Of a stretch of DNA of 5,439 nt, positions 1-4,844 are shown one piece after another. The notes under the pieces were generated by a model that was not told the DNA's origin, did not search any database, and worked only from the letters and a program-made list of their open reading frames with translations. Both the position numbers and the translations under genes were made by a program. The stretch lies in the NCBI GenBank assembly GCA_024648655.1, contig JAGGDZ010000224.1:1-5439 (forward strand), given 5' to 3'. This stretch comes from Chloroflexota bacterium. GTDB taxonomy: Bacteria; Chloroflexota; Dehalococcoidia; Lucifugimonadales; JADFKI01. Position 1 is the first letter of the stretch. Each line of letters starts with the position of its first letter.

Positions 1-690
1 GAGCCTACAGGCGTAGAGAACCAGGCAGTGGACTCTACGCCTGAGCAGCCGGAGACCGCCCTTGCCACGAATGTGACAGTCACAGCCGTGACCGGTGTGC
101 GGGTTTACACTTATCCGTCGCGCGAGAATGTTATGGTATCGTGGACGGGCTTGCCGTCGTCGGGCACTGATGATGTCGTCGGATACGCGGTTCGCTACAG
201 GAAGCTGAACGCACAAACCTCAGCACTTGCCTCCACCAAGGATTGGGGCGATTGGGTGGTGGTGGATGATGATCTAGGCAAGCCAACGTTCTACTTCACG
301 TACGCCGTTACGAGAGCCAGGTTCAATACGGACGGCCACGGTGACGCGACATATGAGTTCCAAGTCGGCACCGTGCCCACGGGAGACAGCGTCGTCCAAA
401 CCGACTACGTCTGGTCCACCGGGGTGGAGTACTACATCGTGAAGAACCCGAACCTGGAGTCCCCCCTGAGGTGCTCGGTCGCCGACGAGGAACTCAAGGG
501 CTGGCACTGCCGTGCCTTTTGGTACGTCGCCAGCGACAAGGCTGTGCCGCACAACTCTGACCTCGGCCTCAAGGTCGGCGTGGGCACCAACGAGACCAAC
601 ATGGCCAACACTCAGGCGCCGGCGCACGGCAAGTACCACACGCTGTACTGCTCAAACTGGGCGGGCAGCTCGCTCGCGGATTGCCATTAA
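1..690 (+). CDS. Fibronectin type III domain protein, C-terminal part (5' end outside window)
   Basis: The frame is open from base 1 to the TAA at 688-690, so this is the last 229 codons of a longer gene. A GTG at base 28 could act as a start, but it has no ribosome binding site and the frame stays open upstream, so I treat it as internal. Counting from that GTG, residues about 18-116 look like a fibronectin type III fold: VMVSW in an early strand, then GYAVRYRK, a Trp pair (DWGDW), and YEFQV near the end of the domain. FN3 domains are beta-sandwich adhesion or spacer modules, common in secreted and surface proteins. The remaining ~100 residues match no family I know. They contain four cysteines (149, 161, 208, 219), which could form disulfides in an exported protein. 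Export cannot be checked because the N-terminus is missing. The FN3 call is fairly secure; the function is unknown. Confidence 0.75.
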   Translation, partial: EPTGVENQAVDSTPEQPETALATNVTVTAVTGVRVYTYPSRENVMVSWTGLPSSGTDDVVGYAVRYRKLNAQTSALASTKDWGDWVVVDDDLGKPTFYFTYAVTRARFNTDGHGDATYEFQVGTVPTGDSVVQTDYVWSTGVEYYIVKNPNLESPLRCSVADEELKGWHCRAFWYVASDKAVPHNSDLGLKVGVGTNETNMANTQAPAHGKYHTLYCSNWAGSSLADCH

Positions 691-786
691 CTAGAGACGC
701 CGATTAAGTCTCGTCCGAGATACTGCGCGGGATACTGTGTGATTGGCTGAAGCCGGCGCTGCACACCTCGACGGGAGAATTGAATA

Positions 787-818
787 TACGGATTAAATAG
801 ACTTACGGATTAATAGAC
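787..818. repeat. Imperfect tandem duplication, unit 15-17 bp
   Basis: Two adjacent copies read tacggattaaatagact (787-803) and tacggattaatagac (804-818). They differ by one A in the run of A residues and by the last two bases of the first copy. The pattern is typical of a slippage duplication that has started to diverge. No function is evident. Confidence 0.75.
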
Positions 819-864
819 GCGCGCTGAAAACATTTGCCTGAACGGACTCGACGCAAGTTCGCCG

Positions 865-884
865 CGTCATATAGCGTCATATAG
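865..884. repeat. Perfect 10-bp tandem duplication
   Basis: The unit cgtcatatag occurs twice without mismatch at 865-874 and 875-884. The second copy runs directly into the left arm of the terminator-like hairpin that starts at 883. Confidence 0.85.
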
Positions 885-943
885 AAGGGGCTGCCCTTGC
901 CGGTTGGCGTAACCGGGCCGGGCAGTCCCTTCTCTTGTCTGTT
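883..943 (+). terminator. Long hairpin, probable intrinsic terminator
   Basis: The left arm 883-896 pairs with 920-933 over 14 bp, with a single G-U wobble (G890 with T926). Inside it, 900-905 (ccggtt) pairs perfectly with 911-916 (aaccgg) around a 5-base loop, leaving a small 3x3 internal loop. The right arm is followed by a T-rich but interrupted stretch (934-943). The wobble would be an A-C mismatch in the opposite transcript, which favours plus-strand transcription. It lies 193 bp after the FN3 gene stop, so it ends either that transcript or an unseen small RNA. The weak T-tract lowers certainty. Confidence 0.65.
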
Positions 944-963
944 AGCCATGTTAAATGTATGTT
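935..963 (+). promoter_or_regulatory. Candidate promoter for rsmG
   Basis: TTGTCT at 935-940 and TATGTT at 958-963 are separated by exactly 17 bp. Each matches its sigma70 consensus at four of six positions. The site sits directly after the hairpin and upstream of rsmG, where a promoter is needed. The TATGTT is repeated at 973-978 by the 15-bp duplication. Both boxes are weak, so this is tentative. Confidence 0.3.
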
Positions 964-982
964 AATGAAATGTATGTTAATG
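953..982. repeat. Perfect 15-bp tandem duplication
   Basis: The unit aaatgtatgttaatg is present twice without mismatch (953-967 and 968-982). The pair is flanked by a short inverted repeat, agccat (944-949) and atggct (980-985), so the AT-rich segment could extrude as a stem-loop. It lies about 80 bp before the rsmG start and overlaps the candidate -10 region. Confidence 0.85.
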
Positions 983-1061
983 GCTGGGACTCCATTGCAC
1001 GGCATCTGCATGGCGGCAATACCTGATCCGACGACCCGGCGATAATACACGGCAGCGGCGT

Positions 1062-1799
1062 ATGACAGCAGCAGCGGAAACACAGGCAGACCTTCTGGTA
1101 TCGGGGGCGGAGGCACTCGGCATTCGTCTTACGGAAGCACAGGCGCGGCAGTTTGTGCGATACTACGCTGAGCTTGCGCGCTGGAACGAGCGAGTGAACC
1201 TGACGGCGATAACCGAATGGGAGGCGGTGCAGTCGCGTCACTTCCTCGACTCGATCTCCGCGGCGCTGGCGCTGCCTGCCGAGACGCTTCAGGCGGGTTC
1301 GTTCATAGATGTGGGCAGCGGAGGCGGCTTCCCTGGCATACCAATGAAATTGGCGTTCCCCGGCATGCGCTGCACGCTGCTAGACTCGACGGCGAAGAAG
1401 ACGGCGTTCCTCGCGCACCTGCGCGATGCGCTGGAACTGCAAGACATATCGGTTCGCACCGGCAGAGCCGAAACGCTCGCCCGCGCATTGGATATGCGCG
1501 AGCAGTTCGATGTCGCGTTCGCCAGAGCGGTTGCAGAGGTGGCGGCGCTCGCGGAACTGACGCTGCCGTTTGCGCGCGTTGGCGGCTTGGTCGTGATGCA
1601 CAAGAAAGCGGACGCAGCCGCTGAAATTGAACGGGCGCAGGGCGCAATTGAGACTTTGGGAGGGTGTTTACGCGAGGTTATCCCTGTTACACTTCCGAAG
1701 CTGGAGGACAGGGCGCTCGTCGTGCTTGAAAAGCGGCGTCCAACACATGAGCGATACCCCCGACGCCCGGGGATGCCCTCGAAGCGTCCATTAACCTGA
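1062..1799 (+). CDS. rsmG: 16S rRNA (guanine-527-N7)-methyltransferase RsmG (GidB)
   Basis: A 245-residue protein, slightly long for the family (usually 200-240). RsmG uses S-adenosylmethionine to methylate N7 of G527 in the 530 loop of 16S rRNA in the cytoplasm. In several bacteria its loss gives low-level streptomycin resistance. Family signatures appear in order: WNERVNLTA (41-49), the SAM-binding loop IDVGSGGGFPGIP (82-94), the acidic strand end LLDSTAKKTAFL (106-117), FDVAFARAV (149-157), and the basic tail ERYPRRPGMPSKRPL (230-244). The ATG at 1062 is the first in-frame ATG giving the normal N-terminus. There is no recognisable Shine-Dalgarno before it, so translation initiation may be weak or leaderless. 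Ile codons are often ATA, unlike the RdhA-like gene downstream. rsmG often sits beside gidA or parAB, but neither is here. The next gene follows after 109 bp with no terminator. Confidence 0.96.
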   Translation: MTAAAETQADLLVSGAEALGIRLTEAQARQFVRYYAELARWNERVNLTAITEWEAVQSRHFLDSISAALALPAETLQAGSFIDVGSGGGFPGIPMKLAFPGMRCTLLDSTAKKTAFLAHLRDALELQDISVRTGRAETLARALDMREQFDVAFARAVAEVAALAELTLPFARVGGLVVMHKKADAAAEIERAQGAIETLGGCLREVIPVTLPKLEDRALVVLEKRRPTHERYPRRPGMPSKRPLT

Positions 1800-1822
1800 C
1801 TCTATAACCAACCTGACTCTAT
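1793..1822. repeat. 17-bp period duplication spanning the rsmG stop
   Basis: The 13-mer aacctgactctat occurs at 1793-1805 and again at 1810-1822. The first copy contains the TGA stop of rsmG (1797-1799). The duplication therefore lies at the very 3' end of the gene and extends into the spacer. Confidence 0.85.
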
Positions 1823-1908
1823 CTTGCCATGATAACCGTGATCCCGTTTTGCAGATAGCGCGCCTTACGCCTTCAAGGGAAAAGGCGAATTCAGCCAATT
1901 CCGACAAT

Positions 1909-2955
1909 ATGACCCAGCAGCCACAGGACAGCCCCACAGCATCCGCGCAGCGTAGAGGGACTGCGCTCATCAGGCGGCGCATATTTTCGCTGCCGTCGCT
2001 GCTGCTGTTCGTGATATTCGCCGCGTTCGTCTATTTTCTGCTGACACGATTTCATGCGGGCTGGGGCGCGACGTTCGACACGATAGCCCACATGAATCCT
2101 TTGTACTATCTGCTGGCGTTCGCGCTGTACTATGCGACCTTCATCCTGCGCGGACAGCGCTGGCGAATGCTGGCGCAGAACACGGGGGAGCTTGAGACGC
2201 TGCCACGCGGACAGCTTCCGACTATGCGGGCTTCATCTTCGTACATTCTCATCGGATGGTTTGTGAACTCGATCACGTGGCTGCGCATGGGGGACGGCTA
2301 TCGAGCGTGGCTGTTCGCGCGGGGCAGCGGCGGCAGCTTCTCCTGGAGTCTCGGCACGGTGCTTGCGGAGCGAGTGCTGGATGTGGCGTCTATGCTGCTC
2401 ATACTGGTGGCGAGCGCGTTGCTGCTGTCAACTACGTCGGTGTCCAAAGTGGCACTGACCGTAATCTGGCTGACGCTTGGGGTCGTAATCGTGTCGCTGT
2501 GTCTTCTCGTGGCGATGAAGATGTGGGGGCAGCGGTTCGCGCGCTTCCTTCCATCGCGCCTCGAGGAAGAGTTCAATCGCTTTCAGAGCGGAACGTTGGG
2601 CAGCATGAAGCAGATGCCGACCGTCATCGCGCTGGGCGTCGGCGCGTGGCTGCTGGAGATTGGGCGACTCTACTTTGTGGCGCAGGCGCTGGGGCTGGAA
2701 GCGCCGCTTGCTCTGATAGCGATAGCCGCATTGAGCGCGGCAATCCTCAGCACCGTGCCGGTTCCGGGAGGCGTCGGCTTCGTCGAGTCGGGAATCGTGG
2801 GCGTTCTTCTGCTCGGTCTGGGACGTCCGGAAGCGGTATCGGTGGCGCTGGTTGACCGCTCAATAACATTCATCAGCGTCATAGCGATCGGCGGCGTGGT
2901 CTTTCTGATAAGCCAGGTGTGGCAGCCGCGCCGGAGCAGCCCGAAATACACCTGA
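1909..2955 (+). CDS. YbhN/MprF flippase-domain family integral membrane protein (LPG_synthase_TM, UPF0104)
   Basis: A 348-residue polytopic membrane protein with eight or so hydrophobic segments, at about 30-45, 65-80, 110-124, 160-174, 181-204, 238-260, 265-282, 290-305 and 318-338. Family hallmarks are RGQRW (81-85) after the second segment, an N-x(5)-R-x-G-D-x-x-R block (residues 120-132, containing RMGDGYRAW) leading to AERVLD (153-158), and VPGGVGFVES (285-294). These correspond to the membrane domain of MprF, which flips lysyl-phosphatidylglycerol, and to stand-alone relatives such as YbhN and AglD. There is no C-terminal aminoacyl-transferase domain, so lipid or polyprenol-linked substrate translocation is likely but the substrate is unknown. 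I chose ATG 1909. A TTG at 1849 would add 20 polar residues. Neither start has a clear Shine-Dalgarno. It probably shares a transcript with rsmG. Confidence 0.88.
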   Translation: MTQQPQDSPTASAQRRGTALIRRRIFSLPSLLLFVIFAAFVYFLLTRFHAGWGATFDTIAHMNPLYYLLAFALYYATFILRGQRWRMLAQNTGELETLPRGQLPTMRASSSYILIGWFVNSITWLRMGDGYRAWLFARGSGGSFSWSLGTVLAERVLDVASMLLILVASALLLSTTSVSKVALTVIWLTLGVVIVSLCLLVAMKMWGQRFARFLPSRLEEEFNRFQSGTLGSMKQMPTVIALGVGAWLLEIGRLYFVAQALGLEAPLALIAIAALSAAILSTVPVPGGVGFVESGIVGVLLLGLGRPEAVSVALVDRSITFISVIAIGGVVFLISQVWQPRRSSPKYT

Positions 2956-2982
2956 TACGATTGGAGACATACGATTCAAGAC
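2955..2982. repeat. 14-bp tandem duplication after the membrane-protein stop
   Basis: Units 2955-2968 (atacgattggagac) and 2969-2982 (atacgattcaagac) match at 12 of 14 positions. The first base is the last base of the TGA stop at 2953-2955. This mirrors the arrangement at the rsmG stop. Confidence 0.75.
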
Positions 2983-3069
2983 GCGCATTGTCTCGCTTGA
3001 TTCAGCGTGCGGGTCGGCAATGCGTCATGTTGATGACCTGAAAAAGGATTGCAGAAAACAGGCGCATTG
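2983..3069. other. Spaced GCATTG/CAATGC motifs upstream of the RdhA-like gene
   Basis: The octamer gcgcattg occurs at 2983-2990 and 3062-3069, with the inverted form caatgcg at 3018-3024 between them. The copies at 2983 and 3018 could pair as a stem of about 8 bp with a 27-base loop, without a T-tract. The spacer also holds a small 5-bp stem, gtcat (3024-3028) with atgac (3033-3037). These could be regulator half-sites or chance, and I see no known operator. Confidence 0.25.
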
Positions 3070-3099
3070 ATTACATTAGAAAATGTTGAGTATTGAATC

Positions 3100-3128
3100 T
3101 TGACATAAATCCAAAATAGGCGTAAACT
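3100..3128 (+). promoter_or_regulatory. Sigma70-type promoter of the RdhA-like gene
   Basis: A perfect -35 box TTGACA (3100-3105), an ideal 17-bp spacer and a -10 box TAAACT (3123-3128, four of six matches) predict a start near 3134-3136. That gives a 5' leader of about 35 bases. The surrounding spacer is AT-rich compared with the genes. This is the best promoter in the window. Confidence 0.7.
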
Positions 3129-3152
3129 CGCGTGAGCATCCAAAATTCTGCG

Positions 3153-3160
3153 GGAGGGAG
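3153..3160 (+). promoter_or_regulatory. Strong Shine-Dalgarno of the RdhA-like gene
   Basis: The purine run ggagggag contains GGAGG (3153-3157) and ends nine bases before the ATG at 3170. It fixes the start codon and suggests efficient translation, in contrast to rsmG and the membrane-protein gene, which lack one. Confidence 0.8.
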
Positions 3161-3169
3161 TCAAAACAG

Positions 3170-4432
3170 ATGCTTAAAGAAATTCCTAAGAAGACCGTAA
3201 GCCATGTCGTTAAGAGGCCGGGGAGACTCCACGGAGACCCCGATGTAGAGATTCCCGTCGCAGATGACCTGGCGACGGTTCCGGGCATCCCCAAGAGGGA
3301 TGAGGACGTCTCTTTCTACAGCCGGGTCTATCCCGTAGAGTCGCAGAACATCGAGAAGGCCGCCGACCGCGAATGGGTCTGGTCGGTCTATCGCGAGGAA
3401 GTTCTCAAGTACCGCGAGCGCCACGACGAGATAAACCAGCCTCTCGTGGACACTTCCCTGCTGACCGGCGACCTTGAGCCGACGGGCACGGCGGAGGCCG
3501 GCAAGGACATGACCAGTGTCATTCGCCTCAAGGCGCGTGAACTTGGCTTCGGCGAGGTCGGCTTCACAAAGTTCGACCACAAGTACGCCTACCTCAGCAA
3601 GAAGCGCTGGGTCAAGTACGAGCACACCATCTGCCTCGCGCTTGAGCAGGACTACTATCAGACGCAGACAATACCCAGCCTCGAGGCTGAGTTCGCCCAC
3701 TTCGGCACATACGAGATTGAGGGCGCGCTCGCTCTCGACCTCGCGGACTACATCCGCAGCCTCGGGTACCATGCACAGGTGCACAGCCCAAACGACAACA
3801 GCGGCGTCTATATTCCGATGTTCGTCGCGGCAGGGTTGGGACAGCTCGGCGCGAACGGGCAGCTGCTCTCCCCGCACTTCGGTTCGAGGGCGCGCCTTGC
3901 GATGATCACGACCGACGCGCCGGTAACTTACGACGAGCCGGTTGACTACGGTCTGCACAACTTCTGCCAGGTCTGCCAAGTCTGCGTGAACCGCTGCCCG
4001 GGTCGCGCGCTGGTCAAGGAGAAGGTCTGGTGGCGCGGCGCAGAGAAGAACAAGCTCATCTACGAGCGCTGCCGTCCGGTGATGGCGCGCTACGATGGCT
4101 GCGGCGTGTGCATGAAGGTCTGCCCGATCCAGAAGTACGGCGCCCCCGCCGTTATGGAGCACTATGTCGAGACCGGCGAAGTGCTCGGCAAAGGAACGGA
4201 TAACCTCGAAGGCTACGAGATTCCCGAGAAGGGCTACTTTGGGCCCGGCAGCCTGCCGCAGTTCAACCGCCAGTTCTTCGAGATTCCGCATGGCCGCAGG
4301 GAAGAGTGGCTGTTTGAGGAGTTCAAGGAAAAGCTCGAGAACGACATGCTCCCGACTGAGGAGATTATGGACTTCGCCGTCGAGCTGAAGAAGATTCTCG
4401 ACGAGGGCGGCACGACTCGCGGCGACGAGTAG
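3170..4432 (+). CDS. Reductive-dehalogenase-like (RdhA-like) corrinoid/4Fe-4S protein, cytoplasmic type
   Basis: A 420-residue protein of the RdhA family, related in fold to QueG. These enzymes carry a corrinoid and two 4Fe-4S clusters and reduce substrates such as organohalides. Ferredoxin motif one is C266-x2-C269-x2-C272-x3-C276-Pro. Motif two is C301-x9-C311-x2-C314-x3-C318-Pro. All eight ligands are present. The preceding corrinoid-binding part has the usual LADYIRSLGY (191-200), VAAGLGQLGANG (219-230) and FGSRARL (237-243) blocks. Tyr181 and Arg240/242 are candidate active-site residues by analogy only. The N-terminus has no twin-arginine motif and no hydrophobic segment, so it is probably cytosolic, unlike respiratory RdhA. 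No RdhB anchor is adjacent. Promoter, ribosome binding site and C-ending, AAG-rich codons all suggest good expression. The substrate is unknown; dehalogenation is possible but unproven. Confidence 0.88.
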   Translation: MLKEIPKKTVSHVVKRPGRLHGDPDVEIPVADDLATVPGIPKRDEDVSFYSRVYPVESQNIEKAADREWVWSVYREEVLKYRERHDEINQPLVDTSLLTGDLEPTGTAEAGKDMTSVIRLKARELGFGEVGFTKFDHKYAYLSKKRWVKYEHTICLALEQDYYQTQTIPSLEAEFAHFGTYEIEGALALDLADYIRSLGYHAQVHSPNDNSGVYIPMFVAAGLGQLGANGQLLSPHFGSRARLAMITTDAPVTYDEPVDYGLHNFCQVCQVCVNRCPGRALVKEKVWWRGAEKNKLIYERCRPVMARYDGCGVCMKVCPIQKYGAPAVMEHYVETGEVLGKGTDNLEGYEIPEKGYFGPGSLPQFNRQFFEIPHGRREEWLFEEFKEKLENDMLPTEEIMDFAVELKKILDEGGTTRGDE

Positions 4433-4454
4433 CGGCAAGTTAGGTGTTAATGTT

Positions 4455-4480
4455 TAGGGGCAGCCCGTGGGTTGCCCCTA
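4455..4480 (+). terminator. Hairpin between the RdhA-like gene and the small gene; attenuator or 3' processing stem
   Basis: Bases 4455-4465 pair with 4470-4480 over 11 bp around the tetraloop CGTG, with one G-U wobble (G4463 with T4472). The wobble orientation fits a plus-strand transcript. No real T-tract follows (gctttctgg), so full termination is doubtful. Partial attenuation or 3' end stabilisation of the upstream message is more likely. Its core (aggggc-N-gccc) resembles the left arm of the hairpin at 883-933. Confidence 0.6.
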
Positions 4481-4493
4481 GCTTTCTGGACAA

Positions 4494-4500
4494 GAGGTGA
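4494..4500 (+). promoter_or_regulatory. Near-perfect Shine-Dalgarno of the small gene
   Basis: GAGGTGA matches seven consecutive bases of the anti-Shine-Dalgarno complement. GAGG ends five bases before ATG 4503. A GTG at 4497 lies inside this site and is therefore unlikely to be the start. Confidence 0.75.
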
Positions 4501-4502
4501 AA

Positions 4503-4694
4503 ATGTTCAAGAAGCCACAGATCGACGCACTATTCGCTGAACTGAAGAGCGAATGGCAGGGCACACGCGAATTCGAGAGGATTCACCGCGATGTTGACCT
4601 CGGCATTGCGTACTACGACGCCGGCAGGTCGCTTGCGAGCGCGGACCTGGACGAGAGAGCGCTTGCACTCATCGAGAAGCACAAGCCGGAGTGA
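4503..4694 (+). CDS. Small hydrophilic protein of unknown function, 63 residues
   Basis: Starting at the ATG at 4503, this encodes 63 residues rich in charged amino acids, with no transmembrane segment, no cysteine and no known motif. The sequence looks mostly helical: an N-terminal stretch (residues 5-20, QIDALFAELKSEW) and a C-terminal one ending in ALALIEKHKPE, with the aromatic pair YY at 38-39. A Shine-Dalgarno this strong argues that it is a real gene. It begins 70 bp after the RdhA-like stop and ends before the strong terminator at 4771, so both genes probably belong to one unit separated by a hairpin. It cannot be an RdhB-type membrane anchor, because it is hydrophilic. A chaperone, partner or unrelated role is all equally open. 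Confidence 0.7.
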   Translation: MFKKPQIDALFAELKSEWQGTREFERIHRDVDLGIAYYDAGRSLASADLDERALALIEKHKPE

Positions 4695-4731
4695 CCGCAG
4701 GCGCGCCTACACATCGGCTTTACAGCACGCT

Positions 4732-4774
4732 ATAGTTATCATGTCCATAATTACATGGTTATAATTATAAGGGT
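4732..4774. repeat. Three degenerate 14-15 bp AT-rich repeats with a 12-bp palindrome
   Basis: Units begin at 4732 (atagttatcatgtcc), 4747 (ataattacatggtt) and 4761 (ataattataagggt). The last two match at 11 of 14 positions. Overlapping them, 4759-4770 (ttataattataa) is a perfect palindrome that contains TATAAT at 4760-4765. The block abuts the terminator stem. It could be an operator-like dyad or a promoter core, but it could also be only decayed tandem duplication. Confidence 0.5.
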
Positions 4775-4800
4775 ACGTTTGAAGCGTACCCTTTTTCTTT
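4771..4800 (+). terminator. Rho-independent terminator of the RdhA-like/small-gene unit
   Basis: The arm gggtacg (4771-4777) pairs with cgtaccc (4785-4791), extended by a U-G wobble (T4778 with G4784) around the loop ttgaa. A T-tract follows immediately (ttttt-c-ttt, 4792-4800). This is a classical intrinsic terminator, 76 bp after the small gene stop. Confidence 0.93.
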
Positions 4801-4844
4801 GGCTTTAAGGTGGTTGTCGTTCCTGACTTCGCGGGATTCAGCTG

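Larger units (their letters stand above)
691..1061. other. Gene-free spacer rich in short duplications
   Basis: This 371-bp stretch lies between the FN3 gene and rsmG and contains no convincing gene on either strand. It holds four short tandem duplications (719-742, 787-818, 865-884, 953-982), a long hairpin (883-933) and a candidate promoter (935-963). The strongest two repeats are listed separately. The imperfect one at 719-742 is two 12-bp units beginning gatactg that match at 9 of 12 positions. A small RNA ending at the hairpin is possible but nothing proves it. Confidence 0.6.

Noticed and set aside
883..933. Riboswitch or structured leader for rsmG
   Set aside because: The structure is a simple hairpin with a small internal loop, sits about 130 bp before the gene, and shows no conserved riboswitch motif. 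Termination is the plainer reading.
719..982. CRISPR array or integration-site interpretation of the repeats
   Set aside because: Units differ in sequence and length from locus to locus, are directly adjacent without spacers, and no cas or recombinase gene is present.
1849..1908. TTG 1849 as start of the flippase-family protein
   Set aside because: It would add 20 polar residues not expected in the family and has no ribosome binding site. ATG 1909 is simpler, though not proven.
3161..4438. A 425-codon open frame on the minus strand covering the whole RdhA-like gene
   Set aside because: It mirrors the real gene and results from its biased codon use. The product is a low-complexity Leu/Val/Ala/Arg sequence with no domain, and the plus strand has clear family motifs, a promoter and a ribosome binding site.
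4497..4502. GTG 4497 as start of the small gene
   Set aside because: It lies within the Shine-Dalgarno itself. ATG 4503 has correct spacing.
4503..4694. RdhB-type membrane anchor
   Set aside because: The protein is hydrophilic with no transmembrane segment, whereas RdhB proteins have two or three.
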